The translations under genes were made by a program, and so were the position numbers. A model generated the notes under the pieces. It was not told the origin of the DNA. It searched no databases and saw only the letters and a list, made by a program, of their open reading frames with translations. Positions 1-8,391 of a stretch of DNA of 64,000 nt are shown here, piece by piece. How positions within the stretch are numbered: position 1 is the first letter of the stretch; each line of letters starts with the position of its first letter. The DNA is from Haloarcula regularis (GTDB lineage Archaea > Halobacteriota > Halobacteria > Halobacteriales > Haloarculaceae), in contig NZ_CP119794.1 of assembly GCF_029338315.1 (NCBI RefSeq), positions 992,001-1,056,000 on the forward strand. Direction: 5' to 3'.

Positions 1-4
1 AGTC

Positions 5-307
5 GTGATCCCCGTCGAGTCGTACCTCCTGCTCTCTGCGGCCGTGTTCTGCATCGGCCTCTTTGGCATCCTCACGCGTAAGAACGCGCTCATCTTCCTG
101 ATGTCCGTCGAGCTGATGCTCAACGCCGCGAACATCAACTTCGTCGCGTTCTCCCTCCAGCACGGCAATCTCACGGGCCAGGTCTTCACCCTGTTCACGA
201 TGGCGCTGGCGGCCGCCGAGGTGGCAGTCGGCATCGGCATCGTGCTGGTCCTGTACCGGAACTTCAGCGACGTGGACGTCACGATTCCGACGACGATGAG
301 GTGGTAA
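5..307 (+). CDS. nuoK: NADH-quinone oxidoreductase (complex I-like) subunit NuoK
   Basis: 100-residue integral membrane subunit of the respiratory complex I-like enzyme, part of the antiporter-like proton channel. Three membrane spans are visible. The two family-typical membrane glutamates lie in VELMLNAAN (about residue 36) and AAAEVAVG (about residue 72). The start is GTG, and the length matches full-length NuoK, so the gene is complete although it begins 4 bases into the window. nuoL follows after 3 bases, so it is an internal gene of the nuo operon; nuoJ should lie just outside the window. Confidence 0.95.
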   Translation: MIPVESYLLLSAAVFCIGLFGILTRKNALIFLMSVELMLNAANINFVAFSLQHGNLTGQVFTLFTMALAAAEVAVGIGIVLVLYRNFSDVDVTIPTTMRW

Positions 308-310
308 CAC

Positions 311-2404
311 ATGGCTGCATTCACATACGCACCCGCGATCGTGCTGTTGCCGTTCGTATCGTTCCTGGTCGCGCTGTTCCTCGGCGACCGGATGCCGAAA
401 GGCGGTGCGCTGGCCGGCATCGCCGCGACCGGTGGCTCGCTCGCCCTCTCCATCTGGGTCGCACTCACTGTCGCCGGTGGCGGCGTCTACAACGAGTTCG
501 TCTACACGTGGGTCGCCGGCATCGAGTCGGTGACGCTGCGCTTTGGACTCCTTCTGGACCCGCTCTCTGCGCTGATGTTGCTCATCGTCACGCTCATCTC
601 CTTCCTCGTCCACATCTTCTCGCTCGGGTACATGAACGACGAGGACGAGACGGGCCTCCCGCGCTACTACGCCGGCCTCGGCCTGTTCACGGCGAGCATG
701 CTCGGGTTCGTCGTCGCCAACAACCTCCTGATGGCGTTCATGTTCTTCGAGCTGGTGGGGCTGTGTTCCTACCTGCTCATCGGGTTCTGGTTCCGCGAGG
801 ACGGCCCGCCGAGCGCCGCGAAGAAGGCGTTCCTCGTCACCCGCTTCGGTGACTACTTCTTCCTCATCGGCGTCGTCGGCGTCGTCGCCACCTTCGGCAC
901 GGGGCTGTTTGCCCCCATCACCGAGGGCGGCGAGGTCGTCGCCCAGAGCTTCCCGGTGCTGGCCGAACACGCCGTCGTCGACGGCGAGACGGCCGGCATC
1001 GCGATGCTCGACACCGTCGGCCTCGGTCCGCAGGCCTGGTTCACGGTGCTGGGCCTGCTGGTACTCGGTGGGGTCATCGGCAAGTCCGCACAGTTCCCGC
1101 TGCACACCTGGCTCCCCGACGCGATGGAGGGCCCGACGCCCGTCTCGGCGCTCATCCACGCCGCGACGATGGTCGCGGCCGGGGTCTATCTGGTCGCGCG
1201 GATGTACGGCTTCTACGCCATCTCGCCGACGGCCCTCGCCGTCATCGCGCTGGTCGGCGGCTTCACCGCCTTGTTCGCCGCCACGATGGGGCTGGTGAAA
1301 CAGGAGATCAAGCAGGTGCTCGCGTACTCCACCATCTCCCAGTACGGGTACATGATGCTCGCGCTGGGCTCGGGTGGCTACATCGCCGCCGTCTTCCACC
1401 TGACCACCCACGCCGTGTTCAAGGCGCTGCTGTTCCTCGGCGCGGGGTCGGTCATCATCGCCATGCACCACAACGAGAACATGTGGGACATGGGCGGCCT
1501 GAAAGACAAGATGCCGGTGACATACTACGCGTTCCTCTCCGGGTCGCTGGCGCTCGCTGGCATCCTGCCCTTTGCCGGCTTCTGGTCGAAAGACGAGGTG
1601 CTCTACGAGGCGCTCATCCACGGCCTGGGGAGCGAGGGCGGCCTCGCCACCTCGTACATCGTCGCGTACGCGATGGGGCTGCTGGCCGTCTTCTTCACCG
1701 GCTTCTACACCTTCCGGATGGTCTTCCTGACCTTCCACGGCGAGCCCCGGACAGACACCGCGCGTGACCCGCACGGCGTTCGCTGGAACGTCAAGGGCCC
1801 GCTGGCGGTGCTGGGCGTGCTCGCCGCGACGGTCGGGTTCATCAACATGAAGCCCGTCGCGGAACTGACCGGCGCGCACATCGACTTCCTGCACGCGTGG
1901 CTCGAGGGGCCCGAAGAGGGCGGCTGGCCGGCCGCGCTCGTGACCGACTCGCATCACTACGGCGAACTCCTCCACGACGTGGCAGGCGTCTCGGCCGGCG
2001 AACCGCTCGGTTCGATCGGCACGCTCCTGGCGTCGGCGGCCGTCTCGCTCGCGCTCGCAGTCGCCGGGGCCGGCCTCGCGACCACGCTCTACCGCGGGCC
2101 GGACCCGGTCGAGCACACGGACAAACTCGGCAGTCTGAAGACCCTATTCATGCACAACTACTACCAGGACGAGTACCAGGTGTGGCTCGCGACGGGGCTT
2201 ACCTACCCCCTCGCACGCGTGATGGACAAGTTCGACCAGGGCGTCGTCGACGGCGTCGTCAACGGCGTCTCAAGCGTGAGCCTGTTCAGCGGCCAGCGCA
2301 TCCGGCGCATCCAGTCAGGCGTCGTCAGTAACTACGCGACGCTGCTGACGCTGGGACTGGTCCTCTTGCTCGCTGCGTTCGGCATCATCGGGGGGTGGTT
2401 CTGA
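311..2404 (+). CDS. nuoL: NADH-quinone oxidoreductase subunit NuoL
   Basis: 697-residue antiporter-like subunit (Mrp/Nuo 5 family) forming the distal proton channel of complex I. The protein is almost entirely transmembrane helices. The signatures FFELVGLCSYLLIGFW (conserved Glu) and HTWLPDAMEGPTPVSALIHA are intact, as is the lysine segment VKQEIKQVLAYSTISQYG. A soluble stretch around residues 500-600 precedes the last helices, as in NuoL with its lateral helix. ATG start 3 bases after nuoK; the stop overlaps the nuoM start (TGATG), indicating translational coupling. Confidence 0.96.
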   Translation: MAAFTYAPAIVLLPFVSFLVALFLGDRMPKGGALAGIAATGGSLALSIWVALTVAGGGVYNEFVYTWVAGIESVTLRFGLLLDPLSALMLLIVTLISFLVHIFSLGYMNDEDETGLPRYYAGLGLFTASMLGFVVANNLLMAFMFFELVGLCSYLLIGFWFREDGPPSAAKKAFLVTRFGDYFFLIGVVGVVATFGTGLFAPITEGGEVVAQSFPVLAEHAVVDGETAGIAMLDTVGLGPQAWFTVLGLLVLGGVIGKSAQFPLHTWLPDAMEGPTPVSALIHAATMVAAGVYLVARMYGFYAISPTALAVIALVGGFTALFAATMGLVKQEIKQVLAYSTISQYGYMMLALGSGGYIAAVFHLTTHAVFKALLFLGAGSVIIAMHHNENMWDMGGLKDKMPVTYYAFLSGSLALAGILPFAGFWSKDEVLYEALIHGLGSEGGLATSYIVAYAMGLLAVFFTGFYTFRMVFLTFHGEPRTDTARDPHGVRWNVKGPLAVLGVLAATVGFINMKPVAELTGAHIDFLHAWLEGPEEGGWPAALVTDSHHYGELLHDVAGVSAGEPLGSIGTLLASAAVSLALAVAGAGLATTLYRGPDPVEHTDKLGSLKTLFMHNYYQDEYQVWLATGLTYPLARVMDKFDQGVVDGVVNGVSSVSLFSGQRIRRIQSGVVSNYATLLTLGLVLLLAAFGIIGGWF

Positions 2405-3942
2405 TGGTGATGGTCGCTGCACTCCTCGCGATCACGCTGCTGGGCGCTGGCGTCGTCATGCTCTCGCCCGACCGCTACGCCGGCAAGCTCGCCGCCGCCG
2501 TCAGCGCCGTCCCGGCGCTGCTGAGCGTCTACATGTACTGGGCCTACCTGACCCAGTTCGAGGGCACCGGCAACGCCCTGCTCCAGCCGGGCGACGTCGC
2601 CTTCGGCCAGCAGATCCCGTGGATCGACTTCGGTGGTCTCACGATCTCCTACTACGTCGGCCTGGACGGCGTCAGCATGCCGCTGCTCGCGCTGACGACC
2701 ATCCTGACCACGCTTGCCATCGTCTCGGCCTGGACGCCCATCGACGAGCGCCAGTCTCAGTTCTACGGCCTGATGCTGTTCATGGAGACGAGTCTCATCG
2801 GCGTCTTCAGCGCGCTCGATTTCTTCCTCTGGTTCGTCTTCTGGGAGGGCGTGCTCATCCCGATGTACTTCCTCATCGGCGTCTGGGGCGGCCCACGGCG
2901 CAAGTACGCCGCCATCAAGTTCTTCGTCTACACCAACGTGGCCTCGCTGGTCATGTTCGCGGGCCTGTTCGCGCTGGTCTTCTCGACTGACCTCACCTCG
3001 CTGGCCCTGCCGGCGATGGCCGAGGCGTTCCGGTCGGCCAGCGGCCTGCCAACCGTCTTCGGGATGAACCTGCTGACACTCTCGTTTATCCTGATGTTCT
3101 TCGGGTTCGCGGTGAAGGTGCCCGTCTTCCCGTTCCACACCTGGCTCCCGGACGCCCACGTCGAGGCGCCGACGCCGGTGTCGGTGATGCTGGCCGGCGT
3201 CCTCCTGAAGATGGGGACCTACGCGCTGCTGCGGTTCAACTTCACCATGCTGCCGGAGGTGGCCCAGCAGCTGGCGGTGCCGCTGGCCATCGTCGGCGTC
3301 GTCAGCGTCATCTACGGCGCGATGCTTGCGCTGGCCCAGCGTGACCTGAAACGCATCGTCGCGTACTCCTCTATCTCGTCGATGGGCTATGTCATCCTGG
3401 GCCTGGTCGCCTTTACCCCCCACGGAATGGGCGGGGCGACCTTCCAGATGATCGCCCACGGCCTCATCTCGGGGCTGATGTTCATGTCCGTCGGCGTCAT
3501 CTACAACGTGACCCACACGCGGATGGTCGGCGACATGTCCGGGCTAGCCGATAAAATGCCCTGGACGGTCGGCATCTTCGTCTCGGCCGCCTTCGGCTAC
3601 ATGGGACTGCCCCTGATGGCCGGGTTCGCCGCCGAGTTCCTCATCTTCCAGGGCGCGTTCGACGCCGCGACGCTCGGGAGCGCCGCGCCGGTGCTCACGG
3701 CCGCCGCGATGTTCGGCATCGTCATCGTCGCAGGCTACCTGCTGTGGGCCATGCAGCGCACCCTCTTCGGTGCGTTCAACCTCGAGACGGACTACACGGT
3801 GTCTGAGGCACCGTTCCACGACGTCGCACCGCTGGCGGTGCTCTTGCTGCTCGTCATCGTGCTCGGCGTCAACCCCGACCTCTCCTACGAGATGATACAG
3901 AACTCGATTCTTCCGGTCATAGACCTCGGAGGTGGTGCATAG
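2404..3942 (+). CDS. nuoM: NADH-quinone oxidoreductase subunit NuoM
   Basis: 512-residue antiporter-like proton-translocating subunit of complex I. Signatures seen: FWEGVLIPMYFLIGVWGG with the conserved Glu, HTWLPDAHVEAPTPVSVMLA, and LAQRDLKRIVAYSSISSMGY. About 14 membrane spans. I place the start at the ATG overlapping the nuoL stop, not at the GTG nine bases upstream, because TGATG coupling is the usual arrangement in this operon. nuoN begins on the very next base after the stop. Confidence 0.96.
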   Translation: MVMVAALLAITLLGAGVVMLSPDRYAGKLAAAVSAVPALLSVYMYWAYLTQFEGTGNALLQPGDVAFGQQIPWIDFGGLTISYYVGLDGVSMPLLALTTILTTLAIVSAWTPIDERQSQFYGLMLFMETSLIGVFSALDFFLWFVFWEGVLIPMYFLIGVWGGPRRKYAAIKFFVYTNVASLVMFAGLFALVFSTDLTSLALPAMAEAFRSASGLPTVFGMNLLTLSFILMFFGFAVKVPVFPFHTWLPDAHVEAPTPVSVMLAGVLLKMGTYALLRFNFTMLPEVAQQLAVPLAIVGVVSVIYGAMLALAQRDLKRIVAYSSISSMGYVILGLVAFTPHGMGGATFQMIAHGLISGLMFMSVGVIYNVTHTRMVGDMSGLADKMPWTVGIFVSAAFGYMGLPLMAGFAAEFLIFQGAFDAATLGSAAPVLTAAAMFGIVIVAGYLLWAMQRTLFGAFNLETDYTVSEAPFHDVAPLAVLLLLVIVLGVNPDLSYEMIQNSILPVIDLGGGA

Positions 3943-5532
3943 ATGGTAACACAGGTGGCGCCGCTGCAGATGGCGGCCCTGCCCGGATGGACGGCGCTGG
4001 CACCCGTGCTGGCGCTGGCCGTGACCGCGCTCGTGTTGTTGCTGGTCGACAGCATCGATCCCGACACGACCGACACCAGCTTGCTCGCCGGCATCTCCGT
4101 CGTCGGTTCGCTGGTCTCGCTCGCGCTCGCCGTCTGGTTCGTCGTCGGCGGCACGGGCATCCCCACGGGCCAGGGCGGCCAGGGGACGCCGGTGCTGTTC
4201 AACGGCCAGCTGGTCGTCGACCAGCTGGCGCTGTTCTTCATGGTCATCGTCGGCAGCGTCACCGCGCTCGTGACGCTCGCGAGCTACGACTACGTGCGCG
4301 AGCACAGCTACCAGGCCGAGTACTACTCGCTGGTCCTGCTGGCCGCGACGGGGATGTCGCTGCTGTCGGCGACGAACTCCCTGGCGTCGGCGTTCGTCGC
4401 ACTGGAACTCGTCTCCTTGCCCTCGTACGCGCTCGTCGCGTTCCTCAAGAAGAACAAGGGCAGTGTAGAGGCGGCGCTGAAGTACTTCCTCATCGGCGCC
4501 GTCTCCTCGGCGGTCTTCGCCTACGGCATCTCGCTGGTGTACGCCGCGACCGGCGTGCTCCGCTTCGACGCCGTCGCGACGGCCATCGAGAGCGGCGTCC
4601 TTCAGACCGTCGTCGACGGCTCGGTCCAGGCACAGGCCGGCGAACCGGCTGTCACGATGTCCATCCTCGGGGTCGGCATCCTCATGGTCATCGGCGGCGT
4701 CGCGTTCAAGACGGCCGCCGTCCCGTTCCACTTCTGGGCGCCGGAGGCCTACGAGGGTGCGCCCGCACCCATCTCCGGGTTCCTCTCCTCGGCGTCGAAG
4801 GCGGCCGGCTTCGTGCTCGCCTTTCGCGTGTTCGCCACCGCCTTCCCCATCCAGGCGCTCATCGCCGACGGCGGGGCCCTGAACTGGGTCGTCGCCTTCC
4901 AGATCCTGGCCATCGCGACGATGTTCATCGGGAACTTCGCCGCGGCCACCCAGGAGACGGTCAAGCGGATGCTGGCCTACTCCAGCGTCGGCCACGCGGG
5001 CTACGTCCTCATCGGACTGGCCGCGCTGTCCTCGTCGGGTGAGGGGCTGGCCTTCAGCCTCTCGGCCGGGATGGCCCACCTGCTCGTCTACGGCTTCATG
5101 AACACGGGAGCCTTCCTGTTCATCGCGCTGGCCGAGTACTGGGGCGTCGGCCGCCGCTTCGAGGACTACAACGGCCTCGGTCGCGAGGCCCCGCTGGCCT
5201 GTGCGGCGATGACTATCTTCCTGTTTAGCCTCGCCGGCCTGCCCATCGGCGGTGGATTCTTCTCGAAGTTCTACCTGTTCTCGGCGACGATGAACGTCGG
5301 GGCGTGGTCGCTCGCGGCCGCGCTCGTCATCAACAGCGCCCTCTCACTGTTCTACTACTCGCGGGTCGTGAAGGCGATGTGGATCGAAGAACCCGACGGC
5401 GAGGATCGGGTCGAATCCTACCCGACCGGCCTGTACACCGCCGTCGTCGCGGCCGCCGTCGCGACGGTGCTGCTCGTGCCCGGCTTCGACTACGTCTCCA
5501 GCGTGGCCTTCCGCGCGGCGACGCTCCTGTAG
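3943..5532 (+). CDS. nuoN: NADH-quinone oxidoreductase subunit NuoN
   Basis: 529-residue third antiporter-like subunit of complex I. Family motifs are visible: ALELVSLPSYALVAFLKK (conserved Glu), HFWAPEAYEGAPAPISGFLS and ETVKRMLAYSSVGHAGY. The ATG abuts the nuoM stop with no gap. It is the last gene of the operon here; a convergent metallo-beta-lactamase-fold gene ends 32 bases downstream. No NuoEFG-type input genes are in the window, in line with haloarchaeal complex I lacking an NADH dehydrogenase module. Confidence 0.95.
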   Translation: MVTQVAPLQMAALPGWTALAPVLALAVTALVLLLVDSIDPDTTDTSLLAGISVVGSLVSLALAVWFVVGGTGIPTGQGGQGTPVLFNGQLVVDQLALFFMVIVGSVTALVTLASYDYVREHSYQAEYYSLVLLAATGMSLLSATNSLASAFVALELVSLPSYALVAFLKKNKGSVEAALKYFLIGAVSSAVFAYGISLVYAATGVLRFDAVATAIESGVLQTVVDGSVQAQAGEPAVTMSILGVGILMVIGGVAFKTAAVPFHFWAPEAYEGAPAPISGFLSSASKAAGFVLAFRVFATAFPIQALIADGGALNWVVAFQILAIATMFIGNFAAATQETVKRMLAYSSVGHAGYVLIGLAALSSSGEGLAFSLSAGMAHLLVYGFMNTGAFLFIALAEYWGVGRRFEDYNGLGREAPLACAAMTIFLFSLAGLPIGGGFFSKFYLFSATMNVGAWSLAAALVINSALSLFYYSRVVKAMWIEEPDGEDRVESYPTGLYTAVVAAAVATVLLVPGFDYVSSVAFRAATLL

Positions 5533-5564
5533 GCGGCTCGCGGTAGTTCTCGCTCGTTTCCCAA

Positions 5565-6515
5565 TCAGGCCCGTTCGTAGACCACCACGCCGCCGGTATC
5601 GCGGCGCTCGACCCGTCCCTGCGTCTCCAGAACGTCGAGGTGACCGACGGCCTCGCTCATCCCCGAGAAGTACTCCGTCGCGGGCAGGTCGCCAAAGAGG
5701 CCGGTCATCACCGCCGCGGGCGTGGTCGCGCCCTCCGCGACGATATCGGCGACCTCGTCAGTCCGCCGGTCGTGGGCGGCCAGGATTTCGTCGATGCGGT
5801 CCGTCGGGGACTCGACGGGTTCTCTGTGGCCGGTGAGGAAGCGATCGTGGCCCTGCTCGCGGAGCCACCGCAGCGAGTCGTTGAACGCGGGCAGGACCTT
5901 GGGCCGCTGGCCGCCCCTGTCCGGTGGGGGCTGGAGGAAGGGGTTGGGTGTGATATCGCCCAGGACGTTGTCGCCCACGATGGCCGTGTGCTCGCCGCCG
6001 TCGTCGAAGCTGAAGATTATCTCGCCGGCCGCGTGGCCGGTGACCTCGTCGACGGTCAGTCGCTCGTCGTCGACGGTGACGACGTCGCCCGCGTCGAGTT
6101 CCCGGTCCGTGGCGACGCTCTGTGCGTACGCGAGGAAGGCCTCTGGGAGCTGGGTGACGGCCGCCGCCGTCTCCCGGGAGATGCCACACCGCTCGAAGAA
6201 GTCCGTGAAGTACTCCTGCTCGTACTGCAAGCGCGCGGCGAAGTCGTCCATGATGGCGGCCGCCTCGGGACTCGCGAGGACGCGGGCCCCGCGGGATCGC
6301 AGGCGGGCCGCCAGCCCGAAGTGGTCCGGATGAGGGTGTGTCACCAGCACCTGTTCGACGTCGCCGGGGCCGAGTTCCCTGGCCTCGAGCGTCTCGAGCA
6401 GTCGCGACCACGCTTCGTCGCTGTCCGGCCCCGGGTCGACGACGGTCCGACCGCCGACGTACGCGTTGACCGGGCCCACCTGGAACGGCGTCGGTATCGA
6501 CACCCGTGTGAACAT
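5565..6515 (-). CDS. Metallo-beta-lactamase-fold hydrolase
   Basis: 316-residue soluble protein of the metallo-beta-lactamase superfamily. The di-metal motif HPHPDH sits at about residues 76-81, with later ligands suggested by TGHAAGE, the aspartate of VGDN, and TGHREP. The C-terminal 70 residues look like a winged-helix extension, as in the glyoxalase II/LACTB2-like branch. A thioester or phosphodiester substrate is possible, but I cannot tell which. The start chosen is the internal methionine of MFTRVSIPTPF, because the stretch upstream of it holds the divergent promoter region. Convergent with nuoN. Confidence 0.85.
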   Translation of the reverse strand: MFTRVSIPTPFQVGPVNAYVGGRTVVDPGPDSDEAWSRLLETLEARELGPGDVEQVLVTHPHPDHFGLAARLRSRGARVLASPEAAAIMDDFAARLQYEQEYFTDFFERCGISRETAAAVTQLPEAFLAYAQSVATDRELDAGDVVTVDDERLTVDEVTGHAAGEIIFSFDDGGEHTAIVGDNVLGDITPNPFLQPPPDRGGQRPKVLPAFNDSLRWLREQGHDRFLTGHREPVESPTDRIDEILAAHDRRTDEVADIVAEGATTPAAVMTGLFGDLPATEYFSGMSEAVGHLDVLETQGRVERRDTGGVVVYERA

Positions 6516-6595
6516 ACCGTCGTGTTCCCGCCCATCGGCCAAAACAGTTCGTACCGTCCGGCTGGAGCGTGTCTCTCGACCCGTTGCGGGTGCCA

Positions 6596-6606
6596 CAAAA
6601 GATATA
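6596..6606 (+). promoter_or_regulatory. TATA-type promoter of the small acidic protein gene
   Basis: A/T-rich AAAAGATATATTC lies about 25-35 bases upstream of the ATG at 6631 in otherwise GC-rich DNA. This is the usual archaeal TATA spacing for a leaderless transcript. Confidence 0.6.
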
Positions 6607-6630
6607 TTCGTCCTCTACGTAAGGACAGAT

Positions 6631-6900
6631 ATGAACAAACACTTCGAAGACGCACGCTACTACCTCAAGCGCGCCGGCGAGACAGCCAAGAAGGGCGTCG
6701 AGACCGAACTCGAACCCATCGAGGAGCGGTTCCGCGAACTGACCGGCAAAGAGGAAGAGCCCGAACCGGGCCGACTCGAGAAGGTCAAGGCCGACCTGCA
6801 AGAACTCCAGGAGAAAGCCGAGGGCGAGGCCGAGACGGCCATCGCCGACGCCCGCGCGAGGATCGACGACTACCGTGGCACCACGGAACAAGAGGCGTAA
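6631..6900 (+). CDS. Small acidic helical protein, conserved haloarchaeal type
   Basis: 89-residue soluble protein with no Cys and a high proportion of Glu, Lys and Ala. It is predicted to be almost entirely alpha-helical, with a coiled-coil-like segment (EKVKADLQELQEKAEGEAE). It resembles short haloarchaeal proteins of unknown function found as single copies. The start is the ATG just downstream of the TATA box; longer upstream frames would run through the promoter. Stand-alone gene, divergent from the metallo-beta-lactamase-fold gene. No function can be assigned. Confidence 0.8.
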   Translation: MNKHFEDARYYLKRAGETAKKGVETELEPIEERFRELTGKEEEPEPGRLEKVKADLQELQEKAEGEAETAIADARARIDDYRGTTEQEA

Positions 6901-6948
6901 CCGGAAAGCAATTCTTAAGACTATCCCCCCGATAGCCCTGGGTGTAGC

Positions 6949-7023
6949 GGGTTGGTGATCTAGTCCGGTTATGATACCTCCTTCACACGGAGGAAGTCGG
7001 CGGTTCGAATCCGCCCCAACCCA
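6949..7023 (+). tRNA. tRNA-Val (anticodon CAC)
   Basis: 75-base cloverleaf. Acceptor arms GGGTTGG and CCAACCC plus discriminator A; anticodon stem CCTCC/GGAGG around loop TTCACAC gives anticodon CAC (6984-6986), reading valine GUG. The T arm is GGCGG-TTCGAAT-CCGCC. No intron and no encoded CCA. The 3' end of this tRNA recurs in degraded form at 7116-7138 and 7246-7259, so the gene may have served as an integration target. Confidence 0.95.
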
Positions 7024-7115
7024 CTTCTGCGACGAACGGACGTGAAGGAGCGAAGTGGGTACGAAGGATTCGAAGCAGAGCAGTCGCGCGCAACGAAGTG
7101 AGCACGTCTGTACGT

Positions 7116-7138
7116 GGTTCGAATCCGCCCCACTCCAT
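7116..7138 (+). repeat. Partial copy of the tRNA-Val 3' end (possible att remnant)
   Basis: GGTTCGAATCCGCCCCA at 7116-7132 is identical over 17 bases to the T-loop/T-stem/acceptor of the tRNA at 7002-7018, then continues CTCCAT where the tRNA has ACCCAC. A second, shorter copy (CCGCCCCACTCCAT) lies at 7246-7259 and matches this copy more closely than it matches the tRNA. Neither can form a whole tRNA. Confidence 0.65.
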
Positions 7139-7305
7139 TCTGACGCGACCTGCGACGAGCGAAGCGAGGAGCCAGTGGCGTCTGTGTGGATCCTCGGCTT
7201 CGGACCCCGAAAGCTGAGCGAAGCGAGTCGTTCTCCGGTGAGAAGCCGCCCCACTCCATACCGTACACTGTGAGCGACTGGTCCGAGTCGTCTAAATTGA
7301 ACCCT

Positions 7306-7330
7306 GCGAGACGAACAGAGTGCGTCTCGC
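7306..7330. repeat. Inverted repeat GCGAGACG-N9-CGTCTCGC
   Basis: Perfect 8-base arms with a 9-base loop, located downstream of the minus-strand gene that stops at 7417. It could form a hairpin in transcripts from either side. A terminator role is a guess, as there is no T-run. Confidence 0.4.
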
Positions 7331-7416
7331 TCCGGCGAGCCCCATGCTGGTCCAATGTGGCCATCTCCCAGCGAGAGGGAAGGCGAAAGGCACGTACCGA
7401 CTGGCCACGGGCCGGG

Positions 7417-7626
7417 TCACTCGGGGTCGGCATGCAACGAGAAGGCGACGCCGGTGACGGAGATCGACGCGCCCAGGACAGTCAGGCCGAGGTACGCGAA
7501 CGCGATCGACCCCATGTCCTGGATGGCCGCGTGGTACTCGTTCGTCGTATGCAGGAACAGCAACAGGGTGCCTGCAACGCTGGTGAGGAGTCCTGCCACG
7601 GTGACCCAGAGGCCGAACTTCGCCAT
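7417..7626 (-). CDS. Small two-span membrane protein
   Basis: 69 residues with two hydrophobic helices (about residues 5-26 and 38-62) separated by a short polar loop, ending in an acidic tail. Function unknown. An A/T-rich AAAAATAA at 7651-7659 (TTATTTTT on the coding strand) lies 25-33 bases upstream of the ATG, a typical TATA position, which supports this being a real gene. Divergent from the HicB-like gene at 7752. Confidence 0.65.
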   Translation of the reverse strand: MAKFGLWVTVAGLLTSVAGTLLLFLHTTNEYHAAIQDMGSIAFAYLGLTVLGASISVTGVAFSLHADPE

Positions 7627-7751
7627 ATTGTCAGCTCTGTCGCACCGCGTAAAAATAACACGCCCAGCAGTGCGCAGGCCCCCGCTTCACTTTCACTTTC
7701 ACTCTCCACCCGTGGCTCACCCCTTTCTAGCACGGCGCCGAGGGTGGGGGT

Positions 7752-7952
7752 ATGAGCACGCATCCGAACCAGCCCACGCCCGACTCGTCGACCGTTCGCA
7801 ACCTGACGACCGTCGTCCTCGAGGAACGGCCGGACGGTGGCTGGGTCGCGACACAGACCGACATTCCGGTCGAGGGGCGCGGCGAGACCGCCGCCGAGGC
7901 GGCGACGAACTACTGCCGGCAGATCGACGGCCGTGCCCGGGACGATGCGTGA
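7752..7952 (+). CDS. HicB-like small protein
   Basis: 66 residues. The central part (VVLEERPDGGWVATQTDIP, then G.GET..EA..N) follows the strand-strand-helix pattern of the HicB/UPF0150 fold, in which a G-W-x-A segment precedes D-x-P and a terminal helix. No DNA-binding domain is attached and no HicA toxin neighbour is visible, so a toxin-antitoxin role is not supported. The stop overlaps the next small zinc-ribbon gene by 8 bases, suggesting cotranslation. Confidence 0.65.
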   Translation: MSTHPNQPTPDSSTVRNLTTVVLEERPDGGWVATQTDIPVEGRGETAAEAATNYCRQIDGRARDDA

Positions 7953-8091
7953 GTCGGGGGTTCGAATCGAGTACCACTGTCGGGGCTGTGGCTACGCCTC
8001 CAGCGAGTCGCTCGCCGACGTCGTCGCCTGCCCCCGATGTCACTCCATCAGCGACCACGAGCAGCGCGGCCGTGGCCCAGACGGAGGGTGA
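7945..8091 (+). CDS. 48-residue zinc-ribbon protein
   Basis: Very short protein with two C-x2-C knuckles (Cys12/15 in HCRGCGY and Cys29/32 in ACPRCHS), a classic zinc-ribbon spacing. Its ATG lies inside the end of the HicB-like gene (8-base overlap) and a second zinc protein starts 3 bases after it. The three genes form a tight mini-operon. Such proteins often act as small adaptors or nucleic-acid binders in haloarchaea; no specific role can be given. Confidence 0.65.
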   Translation: MRESGVRIEYHCRGCGYASSESLADVVACPRCHSISDHEQRGRGPDGG

Positions 8092-8094
8092 GCC

Positions 8095-8301
8095 GTGCCC
8101 GACGAGCGAGACATCGGCGCGGGGCCCGTCGACGGGTGGCGAATCCGGTGTCCGAACGGCCACGTCGATCTCCAGGACCAGCGCGGGCCGTCGGCGTACT
8201 GCAAGACCTGTGGGGCCGCCTATCCGTACGACGCCCTCGTCGACGCACGCGAGTCGAGCGCCGTCACGCTGGTGGGACCGGCAGACGACGCGGAGTCGTA
8301 G
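8095..8301 (+). CDS. 68-residue zinc-binding protein
   Basis: GTG start 3 bases after the preceding stop. Putative metal ligands Cys19, His23, Cys36 and Cys39 (RCPNGH and YCKTCG) suggest one zinc site in a ribbon-like fold. The C-terminal 25 residues are acidic. Third gene of the 7752-8301 mini-operon. Function unknown. Confidence 0.6.
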   Translation: MPDERDIGAGPVDGWRIRCPNGHVDLQDQRGPSAYCKTCGAAYPYDALVDARESSAVTLVGPADDAES

Positions 8302-8391
8302 GGTCAGGCACCGCACCCGGAGGCAATGTAGCACCGGGACCGTAGACCACCCACTTTCGCCCCGCAGGCGTGGCCGACGACTATCCCGACG

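Larger units (their letters stand above)
7024..7416. other. Gene-free stretch with tRNA 3'-end remnants
   Basis: About 390 bases with no convincing gene. It holds two partial copies of the tRNA-Val 3' end, several short purine-rich motifs of the GAGCGAAGCGAG type (near 7157, 7214 and related forms at 7045 and 7091), and an inverted repeat at 7306-7330. Composition is irregular, as in scars of mobile-element integration next to tRNA genes. Confidence 0.6.

Noticed and set aside
2332..3516. Antisense open frame opposite nuoM
   Set aside because: Charged low-complexity product typical of high-GC shadow frames; nuoM is certain.
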